Part shown: piece after piece, positions 23,873 to 31,632 of the stretch
How the letters are laid out: every line of letters starts with the position of its first letter
Numbering within the stretch: the stretch's first letter is position 1
Source: Streptomyces rhizosphaerihabitans
Lineage (GTDB): Bacteria > Actinomycetota > Actinomycetes > Streptomycetales > Streptomycetaceae
NCBI RefSeq assembly: GCF_025399795.1
Contig: NZ_JAODTZ010000027.1
Span: forward strand, 62,001-126,000
DNA: 64,000 bases
Direction of reading: 5' to 3'
The notes under the pieces: model-generated
The model's database searches: none
Seen by the model: the letters and a program-made list of their open reading frames with translations, nothing else
What the model was told of the DNA's origin: nothing
Made by a program: the position numbers and the translations under genes

Positions 23873-24268
23873 TCAGGCGCGGTCGATGTGCACGTTGGTC
23901 GACTTGACCCGGGCGGTGGCCTCCACGCCGACTTCCAGGCCCAGTTCCTCGACGGCCTCCCGGGTCAGCAGGGAGACCAGCCGGTGCGGTCCCGCCTGGA
24001 TCTCCACCTGGGCCGCGACGTCGCCGAGTTTGACGGCGGTGACGATGCCGGGGAAGGCGTTGCGGACGGACGTGTAGGAGGTGACGCCCTCCTCACCACC
24101 GGCTCCGGCCAGCTCCACCGAGAACGCGGCGAGATCGCGCCCCTCGATGAGCCGCCGTCCGCTCTCGTCCCGGTGCGTGGTCACCCGCCCGGCGTCCGCC
24201 CAGCGCCGGGCGGTGTCGGGGCTCACCCCGAGGAGCCGGGCGGCCTGGCCGATCGTGTAGGACTGCAT
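23873..24268 (-). CDS. HTH-TOBE molybdate-responsive regulator (MerR-like HTH fused to Mop domain)
   Basis: 131 aa. Residues about 1-50 are a MerR/excisionase-type HTH (YTIGQAARLLGVSPDTARRW, then GRRLIEGRDLAAF). Residues about 62-131 are a single TOBE/Mop domain (SVRNAFPGIVTAVKLGDVAA, then VSLLTREAVEELGLEVGVEA and VKSTNVHIDRA), which binds molybdate or tungstate oxyanions. It looks like a miniature ModE: DNA binding plus oxyanion sensing. ModE itself has two TOBE domains, so dimerisation is expected. It is the likely regulator of modABC 3.4 kb away. Convergent with fdh. Confidence 0.9.
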   Translation of the reverse strand: MQSYTIGQAARLLGVSPDTARRWADAGRVTTHRDESGRRLIEGRDLAAFSVELAGAGGEEGVTSYTSVRNAFPGIVTAVKLGDVAAQVEIQAGPHRLVSLLTREAVEELGLEVGVEATARVKSTNVHIDRA

Positions 24269-24397
24269 ACGCGCGACGATAGGCAGGCGGTCCTCGCACC
24301 TGCAAGCCGAACCCCGGGCGCGGTGCGAGCCGGTCCGGACAGGGCGGCAGCCGGTCCGGTCCGGGCGAAGGGCCCCTGCCCGGACCGGCTGCCGCCG

Positions 24398-24988
24398 TCA
24401 GTCGAGCCTCGGCACTCCCGACTGCTCCACCTTGATGTGCCTCGCCCAGAACTTCCCGAAGGCCTTCTTGATGATCGGCTCGGCCTTCGCCGGGCGGTCG
24501 ACGCCGAAGATTACATAGCCATTGACGTCGGGGCCCACCGTGTACAGCTTGAACCGGCCGTCCCAGCGGTCCATGTCGTGGCTGATCCGGTCGACCAGGG
24601 CGTAGGTCTGCTGCTGGGTGACGTCCGTGTCGTGGATCCGCACCTTCACCCCCTTGATCGCGTGGCTGCAGATGTCCGCGTCGAACGCCTTGGACGGGAT
24701 GCGGTACACGTTCACGGCGTTCCCGCGCTCGTCGACCGACACGCCGGTGAAGACGCTCTTGTAGCGGGTCCCGCCCCTCTTGTCGGCGTGGATCGTCACC
24801 CGGAGCGGGGAGGACTCCCTGCCGGGCAGGCTGTGCGTCGGCCGGGTGCCGACGCACACGGTCGTGTGCTCCGCGACGGGTGTCCGATCGCTTCCCGCGT
24901 CGGCGCTCGACCCCTGAACCGTCATGAGTGCCACGGCAGTTACCGCCACGCCGCCGCCGCTCGCCCTGATCCTGCTTCGCTTGTTCAT
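24398..24988 (-). CDS. Secreted protein of unknown function
   Basis: 196 aa. Signal peptide about 1-30 (MNKRSRIRASGGGVAVTAVALMTVQGSSADA). The mature protein has two cysteines (TTVCVGTRP and DADICSHAIKG) that could pair, and segments VTIHADKRGGTRYKSVFTGV and FKLYTVGPDVNGYVIFGVDR. I recognise no family. ATG 24988 is chosen because it starts the signal peptide and has GGGGAG just upstream. Divergent from the molybdenum hydroxylase operon, whose TTG start is 131 bp away, so the two share a promoter region. Confidence 0.75.
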   Translation of the reverse strand: MNKRSRIRASGGGVAVTAVALMTVQGSSADAGSDRTPVAEHTTVCVGTRPTHSLPGRESSPLRVTIHADKRGGTRYKSVFTGVSVDERGNAVNVYRIPSKAFDADICSHAIKGVKVRIHDTDVTQQQTYALVDRISHDMDRWDGRFKLYTVGPDVNGYVIFGVDRPAKAEPIIKKAFGKFWARHIKVEQSGVPRLD

Positions 24989-25118
24989 GTTGCTCCCCGT
25001 CCGCCATCCGGTGGTACGGGGACGCGGCAGACGCCGCATCCGTTCAGCGGGAACCGCACGGCCGGGTCCGCCCTCCTACCAGTTGTACGCCCCCGGCTGG
25101 CTCGGAGAGGAGCCTTCG

Positions 25119-27233
25119 TTGGCCCGTCAGCTGTCCCGCCGCAGGTTCATCGTCCACACGCTGGCCGCGTCCACGTTGACCGTCGCCGCGCCGCTCGGCT
25201 GCGACGCCTCCCCGGCGGAGGGCGCCGAGCCCACCTCGGGACCCTCCGACGTTCTGGTGACCGGCACCGACGACGAGATGCTGGTCCTGGAGGTCACCGC
25301 CGCCAACAAGGTCGTCGTCCGGCTGCCGCGGGTCGAGGTCGGCCAGGGCATCACCACCGCGGTAGCCATGATGATCGCCGAGGAACTGGACGCCCGGCTC
25401 GCCGATGTCGAGATCCCCCTCGCCGAGGCCCGGACTCGCGGCAACCAGTTCACCGGCGGCTCGAACTCGGTCGGTTCGCTGTACGGGCCCGCCCGCGCGC
25501 TGGCCGCCACCGCGCGCGCCAAACTGGTGACCGCCGCCTCCCGGCGCTGGCACGTACCCCCGGGCAAGCTGCACACGCGGGACACCATGGTCGTCGCGCC
25601 CGACGGCCGTACGGCCATGTTCGGATCGCTGACCGCGGCCGCCGCCCGGATCCACCGGCCCGCCGTGTCCACCGACCCCAAGCCGGCCTCCCGGCACCGG
25701 GTGATCGGGCGGCCGACATCCCGGATCGACGCGCGTGACATCGTCACCGGCAGGGCGAAGTACACCGGCGACCTGGCGGTGGCCGGGGCGAAACCGACCG
25801 TGGTGGCCCGGCCGCCGACGCTCGGCGGGAAGGTCCGCTCACTCGACGACCGGGCCGCCCGCGCGCTGCCCGGCGTCCACGCGGTCGTCAGGATCGAGGG
25901 CGGTGTCGCCGTCGTGGCCGACACCTTCCACCACGCCTTCAAGGCTCGGGACGCCCTGCGGATCACCTGGTCGCCGGGCCCGCTCGCCGCACTGTCCGAC
26001 GTGGACGTACGGGCCCGGCTGCGCGCCGCCGTCCCGCCGCTCGGCACCCCGCTGCTCGGCACCCGGCAGGTGGGCGGCGAGTTCGAGTTCGCCTTCGTCG
26101 GACACGCCCCGATGGAGGTGCTGACCGCGGTCGCGGACGTACGGGAGCACAGCGCCGAGATCTGGTTCTCCTCCCAGACGCCGATGGACGCGCGCGACAC
26201 GATCGCCTCGGCGACCGGGCTGCCCGCCTCAAAGGTCCGGGTCCATGTCCTGCGCGGCGGAGGGTCGTTCGGGCGCCGGCTCACCTACGACGCCGCCGTC
26301 GAGGCGGCCCTCGTCTCCAAGGCGGCCCGCCGTCCGGTGAAGCTGATGTGGAGCAGGAGCGACGACATGCGGCACGGCCGGATGCGCCCGGCCAGCCACC
26401 ACCGCATCCGGGCCAGCCACGCGGGCGGCCGGGTCGTGGCGTTCACGCACATGACGGCGTCGGTGAGCGAGTCGTACGAGAAGCCGGGCGTCACCGCGCA
26501 GGGCGGTGTCACCGCCATGGGCGCCAGGGCGGGCGGACCGCTGCCCAGCGACAGCGGGCTCTACAACTTCGGCCGTGTGTCCGGCGATTCTGGATCGGTG
26601 GGTCTCGCCATGCCGCTGGGTGCCTGGCGTTCCGTGGACTCCGGGACCATGCGCACCGCGGAGGAGATCGTCGTCGACGACATCGCCCGGAGCCTCGGCC
26701 AGGACCCGGTCGCGTTCCGGCGGACGACACTGCGCGGCAAGGCGGTCAGGGCCGTGCTCGACCGGGTGGCGGACGCCGGGCACTGGGGCCGGAGCATGCC
26801 GGACGGGCACGCACAGGGCGTGGCCGTGCACGAGGAGTACGGCTCCTGCGTGGCCTGCCTGGTCGAGATCGACGCCCGTGACCCGAAGAACCCGCGGGTC
26901 ACCAAGGTGGTGATGGCCGCCGACGTCGGAACGGCCGTCAACCCCCGCGGACTGGAGGCCCAGCTCATGGGCACCGCCGTCGACGGCATCTCCACCGTGC
27001 TCACGGCCGGGCTGCACCTCGACCGGGGCGCCGTCCGCGAGGGCAGCTTCGCCGACTTCCACTGGGCCCGTCATCGGCACGCGCCGCTGCACTTCGAGGC
27101 GCACATCATGCCTTCCGGAGGAGACCCCGGAGGAGCCGGCGAACTCGGTGTTCCCGCGGCGGCCGGAGCGGTGGCCAACGCCTACGCCCGGGCGACGGGA
27201 ACCCGTCCCCGCCGTTTCCCGATCAGTTTCTGA
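25119..27233 (+). CDS. Molybdenum hydroxylase large subunit (isoquinoline 1-oxidoreductase beta / xanthine dehydrogenase family)
   Basis: 704 aa from TTG 25119 (GGAGAGGAG upstream). A Tat signal is obvious: LSRRRFIVHTLAASTLTVAAP with the twin Arg, so the folded enzyme is exported. Family motifs: VRLPRVEVGQGITTAVAMM, RGNQFTGGSNSV, GRAKYTGDL, LRGGGSFGRR, and near the end GGAGELGVPAAAGAVANAYA with the active-site Glu. It binds the molybdopterin-cytosine-dinucleotide cofactor and hydroxylates an aromatic heterocycle or aldehyde with its iron-sulfur subunit. The order large-then-small is the reverse of many such operons. No maturation gene (XdhC-like) is in the window. Confidence 0.9.
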   Translation: MARQLSRRRFIVHTLAASTLTVAAPLGCDASPAEGAEPTSGPSDVLVTGTDDEMLVLEVTAANKVVVRLPRVEVGQGITTAVAMMIAEELDARLADVEIPLAEARTRGNQFTGGSNSVGSLYGPARALAATARAKLVTAASRRWHVPPGKLHTRDTMVVAPDGRTAMFGSLTAAAARIHRPAVSTDPKPASRHRVIGRPTSRIDARDIVTGRAKYTGDLAVAGAKPTVVARPPTLGGKVRSLDDRAARALPGVHAVVRIEGGVAVVADTFHHAFKARDALRITWSPGPLAALSDVDVRARLRAAVPPLGTPLLGTRQVGGEFEFAFVGHAPMEVLTAVADVREHSAEIWFSSQTPMDARDTIASATGLPASKVRVHVLRGGGSFGRRLTYDAAVEAALVSKAARRPVKLMWSRSDDMRHGRMRPASHHRIRASHAGGRVVAFTHMTASVSESYEKPGVTAQGGVTAMGARAGGPLPSDSGLYNFGRVSGDSGSVGLAMPLGAWRSVDSGTMRTAEEIVVDDIARSLGQDPVAFRRTTLRGKAVRAVLDRVADAGHWGRSMPDGHAQGVAVHEEYGSCVACLVEIDARDPKNPRVTKVVMAADVGTAVNPRGLEAQLMGTAVDGISTVLTAGLHLDRGAVREGSFADFHWARHRHAPLHFEAHIMPSGGDPGGAGELGVPAAAGAVANAYARATGTRPRRFPISF

Positions 27234-27315
27234 GGCTTCCTTCCGATTCCTTTCCGACCCCCTTCCGAGACCCGTTAGAGGTGCAGGTACCGATGCCGCT
27301 CCGGAGAGAGTGCTG

Positions 27316-27771
27316 ATGCCGTCCTACTCCTTCGTGCTCAACGGGAAACAAGTCACCGTCGAGGCACCCGCGGACATGCCCCTGCTGTGGGTGCTGCGCG
27401 ACCTGCTGGAGGTGACCGGGCCCAAGTACGGCTGCGGTGTCGGTGTCTGCCGGGCCTGCACCAGCCATCTCGACGGCGCGGAGTTCCAGCCCTGTGTCGT
27501 CCCGGTCGCGGACTGTGCGAGCCGTGAGGTCACCACCATCGAGGGCCTCGCCGACGGCGACCGCCTGCACCCCGTGCAGCAGGCCTGGCTCGACTGTGAC
27601 GTCTCCCAGTGCGGCTTCTGCCAGCCGGGCCAGATCATGGCCGCCGCAGCCCTGCTCAAGAAGACCCCGAACCCCACGGACACGGACATCGACCGCATCG
27701 AGAACGTCTGCCGCTGCGGCACCTACTCCCGCATCCGCGAGGCGATCAAGAAGGCTTCCGTGCAGGGGTGA
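27316..27771 (+). CDS. Molybdenum hydroxylase small (2Fe-2S) subunit
   Basis: 151 aa, the usual size for the IorA/CoxS type. The first cluster ligands are in KYGCGVGVCRAC plus a later Cys (FQPC). The second cluster is in the helical C-terminal domain: CDVSQCGFCQPGQIMAA and ENVCRCGTYSRI. It carries electrons from the molybdenum site of the large subunit; partners in c-type cytochromes are not visible here. It starts 82 bp after the large-subunit stop with GGAGAGAG upstream. It lacks its own export signal and would be co-exported with the Tat-bearing subunit. Confidence 0.94.
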   Translation: MPSYSFVLNGKQVTVEAPADMPLLWVLRDLLEVTGPKYGCGVGVCRACTSHLDGAEFQPCVVPVADCASREVTTIEGLADGDRLHPVQQAWLDCDVSQCGFCQPGQIMAAAALLKKTPNPTDTDIDRIENVCRCGTYSRIREAIKKASVQG

Positions 27772-27854
27772 CCGTACGTCCGCGCAGGACCGAGGGACGG
27801 GATCACGGCCGTACGGCGACGTCGTGATCCCGCGGGGAGCGATCGTGCCGCGAG

Positions 27855-29213
27855 TCAGCGGCCGCGGCCCCCGATGGCCGCGTAGGCGCGCAGGAAGAGG
27901 GCCTCGACCTGGGCCATGTGCTCGATCTCGGTCGGGTCGACACTCTCGTTGGGGGCGTGGATGAGGCAGCGGGGTTCCTCCACGCCCATGAGGACGATCT
28001 CGGCGCGCGGGTAGGTCTCGGCGAGGACGTTGCACAGGGGGATGGAGCCGCCCTGGCCGAGGAACGCCATGGGTCTGCCGTAGACCTCGTCCATGGCGCG
28101 GCCGAGCGCGGTGTAGGCGGGGCCGTCGGTGGCCGCCCGGAACGGGGCCCCGGTGCTCTCGTCCTCGACGGTGACCCGCGCTCCCCAGGGCGCGGCCCCG
28201 GTGAGGTGCCGGGTGAGGGCCGCGCGGGCTGCCGCCGAGTCGGTGCCGGGCGGGACCCGCAGGCTCACCCGGGCCCGTGCGGTGGCCGGTACGGCGGCGG
28301 CGGAGCCGACCACCGGAGGGCAGTCGATGCCGAGGACGGTGACGGCGGGGCGCGCCCACAGCCGGTCGGCGACCGTGCCGGTTCCGGTGAGACGGACGCC
28401 GTCCAGCACGCCGGCGTCCGCGCGGAACTGTGTCTCGTCGTAGCCGACCCCCTCCCAACTGCCTTCGCAGTCGAGGTCGTTGACGCGGGTGGCGCCGGTG
28501 GCCGGGTCGCGCAGGGTGGCGAGCATCTGGATCAGCGCGGCGAGCGCGTCCGGGGCGGGGCCGCCGAACATGCCCGAGTGCACCTCTCCGGCGAGCGTGT
28601 CGACGGTGACGACGACGTTGGCGAGCCCGCGCAGCGTGACGGTGGCGGTGCCCGTGCCGACCTCCGCGTTGCCGGTGTCGCACACCAGCAGCGCGTCGGC
28701 GAGGAACTGCTCCGGGTGCTGGGCCACGTAACTCTCCAGTCCGCCCGTGCCCTGCTCCTCCGACCCCTCGGCGACGAACTTCAGGCCGACCGGGATGTCG
28801 TCGCCGAGCGCCCGCAGGGCGGTCAGGTGCATCACGATGTTGCCCTTGCAGTCCGCGGTGCCGCGTCCGTACCAGCGGCCGTCGCGTTCGGTGAGGGTGA
28901 AGGGCGGGGTGGTCCAGGCGTCGTCGTCCAGCGGCGGCTGCACGTCGTAGTGGCAGTACAGCAGGACGGTGGGCGCGCCGGGCGGCGGCGGGCGGTGGCC
29001 GATGACGGCGTGGCTGCCGTCGGGCGTCTCGGCGAGGTGGACGTCACGCAGCCCCGCCTCGGTGAAGGCGTCGGCCACCCAGCGCGCGGCCCGATGGCAC
29101 TCCTGGGACGGGTACTGGCGCGGGTCGGCGACGGACGGGATGGCGACCAGCTCGGCCAGGTCCGTCCTGGCCCGGCCCATCAACCCGGCCACTTTCTCGG
29201 CGAGTTCGGACAC
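27855..29213 (-). CDS. M20 family dipeptidase
   Basis: 452 aa from GTG 29213. Metal ligands and catalytic residues of the M20 fold: LYCHYDVQPP (His and Asp), YGRGTADCKGN (bridging Asp), VAEGSEEQGT (catalytic Glu pair), LVCDTGNAEVG, and a dimerisation insert HSGMFGGPAPDAL. The C-terminus LGQGGSIPLCNVLAETYP is typical of the CNDP/PepV-like dipeptidase group. Cytoplasmic zinc enzyme cutting dipeptides. It starts 1 bp from the stop of the small membrane protein gene, so it belongs to the permease operon. Confidence 0.94.
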   Translation of the reverse strand: MSELAEKVAGLMGRARTDLAELVAIPSVADPRQYPSQECHRAARWVADAFTEAGLRDVHLAETPDGSHAVIGHRPPPPGAPTVLLYCHYDVQPPLDDDAWTTPPFTLTERDGRWYGRGTADCKGNIVMHLTALRALGDDIPVGLKFVAEGSEEQGTGGLESYVAQHPEQFLADALLVCDTGNAEVGTGTATVTLRGLANVVVTVDTLAGEVHSGMFGGPAPDALAALIQMLATLRDPATGATRVNDLDCEGSWEGVGYDETQFRADAGVLDGVRLTGTGTVADRLWARPAVTVLGIDCPPVVGSAAAVPATARARVSLRVPPGTDSAAARAALTRHLTGAAPWGARVTVEDESTGAPFRAATDGPAYTALGRAMDEVYGRPMAFLGQGGSIPLCNVLAETYPRAEIVLMGVEEPRCLIHAPNESVDPTEIEHMAQVEALFLRAYAAIGGRGR

Positions 29214-29214
29214 G

Positions 29215-29652
29215 TCACTGCCTCACGGTGTCGTCGGTCTTCAGGTCGTCGAGCTTGTCCTGGATCTTGTCCAGCTTGTCCGGGCAGTAGATCTTCATGA
29301 TCGTGGCCTCCGCCGCGAGCGCCCTGCCGTCGCCGATGACAGGCCGCTGGCCCACGAACGCGGCGCCGTTCGACACGTTGATCTTCCACAGGGCCGACTT
29401 GAGGGCACTGGCGGGGTCGTCGCAGACCAGGCCGCCGTCGGTGCCCAGGAGGCCGGCGATCAGCGCGGTGTCGGGGCGGCGGTAGCCGGCCGCCACCGCG
29501 GCGTCGGCAAGTTCGTTGGCCTTCTGCGTGGCTTTGTTGTTCGTCGTGATGGCCGCGTAGCGCACGAGTCCGATCACGACGAGCGCGAGCAGCACGACGA
29601 TCGCGCCGATGTAGATCCACTTGTGCTCGGAGGCGAACCGGGTGGGACTCAT
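29215..29652 (-). CDS. Small single-pass membrane protein in the permease operon
   Basis: 145 aa. After SEHKWIYIG there is one helix IGAIVVLLALVVIGLVRYAA (about 14-34), then an outer soluble domain with two cysteines (GGLVCDDPASALKS and MKIYCPDKLDK) and a charged end. Function unknown. Its ATG overlaps the permease stop as ATGA and it ends 1 bp before the dipeptidase, so all three are co-translated. It may be an accessory subunit of the transporter; this is inferred from position. Confidence 0.85.
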   Translation of the reverse strand: MSPTRFASEHKWIYIGAIVVLLALVVIGLVRYAAITTNNKATQKANELADAAVAAGYRRPDTALIAGLLGTDGGLVCDDPASALKSALWKINVSNGAAFVGQRPVIGDGRALAAEATIMKIYCPDKLDKIQDKLDDLKTDDTVRQ

Positions 29653-31118
29653 GACGCCGCTCCCTCCTCGCGCGCCGCCTCCGTCTGCCAGCTCGGCTTG
29701 CGGAACTTCAGGAAGGCCCACGGGATCAGCAGGCCGAGGAGGCCCAGGCCGCTGCCGATGATGACGACGTACACCAGCACGCTGCCGCCGCCGAACTGGG
29801 AGGGCGGCACGAAACCGATGACCATGGCCGCGGCCGAGGACAGCAGACCGACCACGCACAGCACATTGAGGGCGGGGACGCGGTAACCGCGCGGGTGGTC
29901 GGGCTGGTTCTTCCGCAGGCGCATCGCCGCGACGAACATCAGCAGATAGACGATGAGGTACACCTGCGTGGTGATCGTCGAGAAGATCCAGTACACGTTG
30001 GAGACGTTCGGGATGAACGCGTAGCCCAGGGCGATCACGGTGGTCACGGCACCCTGGGTCACCAGGATGTTCTGCTGGACGCCGAACCGGTTCAACTGCT
30101 GCAGGAACGGCGGCAGATAGCCCTCGCTGCGGGAGATCTCCAGCAGACCCTTGGACGGTCCGGCGAGCCAGGTCAGCATGCCGGCCAGTGACGCGGAGAT
30201 CAGCATCACCGCCGCGATCGGGGTCATCCAGCCGATGTCGAAGTACGAGAAGAACGCGTCGAACGCCTGCATGACACCGGCGGTGAGGCTGGTCTGGCTG
30301 GAGGGCACCACCCAGCTGATCGCCAGCGCGGGCAGGATGAAGATCAGCAGCACCAGGCCCATCGCCAGGAACATCGACTTCGGGTATTCCTTCGCCGGGT
30401 TCTTGAGCGACGACACGTGGACGGCGTTCATCTCCATGCCGGAGTACGAGAGGAAGTTGTTCACGATCAGCACGAGGCTGGCCAGGCCCGTCCACTCCGG
30501 CAGCAGATGGCTGGCCGTCATGGGCGCGGCCGAGGGGTTGCCCTGGGCCAGGAAGACCATGCCGAGCACGACGAGGATCGTGCCGGGGATCAGGGTGCCG
30601 ATGACCAGGCCCCAACTGGACAGCCCCGCGAGGGCCTTGGTGCCGCGGGAGGAGATCCAGACGCCGGTCCAGTACAGGACCATGATGACGATCGCGGTGT
30701 AGAGGCCGCTGGAGGCGAGGGCCGGGTCGATGACGTACGCGAGGGTGCTCGCCACGAAGGCCAGCAGGCTCGGGTAGTAGAAGATCGTCATCGCGAACTG
30801 GCACCACACGGCGAGGAAGCCGAGCGGCTTGGACAGCCCCTCGCTGACCCAGCGGTAGACACCGCCGTTCCAGCCCGAGGCGAGCTCCGCGGAAACCAGG
30901 GCGGTCGGCAGCAGGAACACGATCGCCGGGACCAGGTAGAGGAACACGCAGGCCAGCCCGTACACCGCCATGGTGGGCGCGGCCCGCAGACTCGCCACCG
31001 ACGCCGTCGTCATCAGCGCCAGCGTCAGCCAGGTGAGTCGGGGCGCATCCGGGATCGTGGCGTGCGCGGCCCGCGCCGATTGCCGTGGCGCGTCCGCGGG
31101 CATGTCCATCGAGCTCAT
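29649..31118 (-). CDS. APC-family amino acid permease
   Basis: 489 aa with about 12 membrane helices. The first helix region is LTWLTLALMTTASVASLRAA; other markers are GWNGGVYRWVSEGLSKPLGF, NNFLSYSGMEMNAVHVSSLKNPAKEYPKSM split across the sixth helix, and LLEISRSEGYLPPFL. This fits the APC superfamily, glutamate/GABA-antiporter-like branch. Substrate is not deducible, but the dipeptidase in the same operon suggests peptide or amino acid use. GGGAGGGG precedes the ATG. The upstream 329 bp contains a 46-bp tandem repeat. Confidence 0.92.
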   Translation of the reverse strand: MSSMDMPADAPRQSARAAHATIPDAPRLTWLTLALMTTASVASLRAAPTMAVYGLACVFLYLVPAIVFLLPTALVSAELASGWNGGVYRWVSEGLSKPLGFLAVWCQFAMTIFYYPSLLAFVASTLAYVIDPALASSGLYTAIVIMVLYWTGVWISSRGTKALAGLSSWGLVIGTLIPGTILVVLGMVFLAQGNPSAAPMTASHLLPEWTGLASLVLIVNNFLSYSGMEMNAVHVSSLKNPAKEYPKSMFLAMGLVLLIFILPALAISWVVPSSQTSLTAGVMQAFDAFFSYFDIGWMTPIAAVMLISASLAGMLTWLAGPSKGLLEISRSEGYLPPFLQQLNRFGVQQNILVTQGAVTTVIALGYAFIPNVSNVYWIFSTITTQVYLIVYLLMFVAAMRLRKNQPDHPRGYRVPALNVLCVVGLLSSAAAMVIGFVPPSQFGGGSVLVYVVIIGSGLGLLGLLIPWAFLKFRKPSWQTEAAREEGAAS

Positions 31119-31196
31119 CGGACCCCTCCCTGGTCATGGGGCGAAAGAGTTGAGGCCAGCCTCCGGGCGCGTGAGTGGCATCGCGCGGCGGGTGAG

Positions 31197-31347
31197 CCGT
31201 CCGGGTGAGCAGCGGTCCTCGCCGGTCCTGGCCCGGTCTCATCCGTCCGGGTGGGCAGCGGTCTCTGCCGGCCCTGGCTGTTGCTCACCCGTCCGGGTGA
31301 GCAATGGGTGTCGCCGGTTCCGGCCGCCCCTCCTCACCCGTTCGGAC
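31197..31347. repeat. 46-bp tandem repeat (3.2 copies) upstream of the permease operon
   Basis: Units start at 31197, 31243 and 31289, each beginning CCGTCCGGGTG(A/G)GCA, with a partial fourth at 31338. Units 1 and 2 are 46 bp; unit 3 is 49 bp. They fill the gap between the permease start and a small ORF at 31448. Confidence 0.8.
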
Positions 31348-31447
31348 CGCTTCGCTCGGCGTGCGGGCCGGGCGTTCCGCATGCTGGTGGCGGGACCGCG
31401 CGCACATCCCGGTGGGTGCCGGGCCACGCGTCGAGGGGAGGTGGCCG

Positions 31448-31561
31448 ATGAAGCCGGACACGGTCGCCGCTCCGGACGAAGTCGCCGCGTTCCTGGCCCG
31501 GTTGACCGGCCTGCTGCTGCGGTCCAGCGGCGAGGGCGCCCACCTCTTCGAGCGGCCGTGA
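31448..31561 (+). CDS. Possible 37-codon small ORF
   Basis: ATG 31448 has an excellent ribosome site (GGGGAGG 6 bp upstream) and encodes one amphipathic helix (PDEVAAFLARLTGLLLRSSG). Composition is protein-like and the stop is followed at once by the convergent glycosyltransferase gene. No family recognised. Translation is plausible but unproven. Confidence 0.4.
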   Translation: MKPDTVAAPDEVAAFLARLTGLLLRSSGEGAHLFERP

Positions 31562-31632
31562 TCAAGTCCTTGATGGCCTCCGTCGACGTGACCCGACGCT
31601 CCGCCGTCGGGCACCCGGGACCGGTCCGACGG

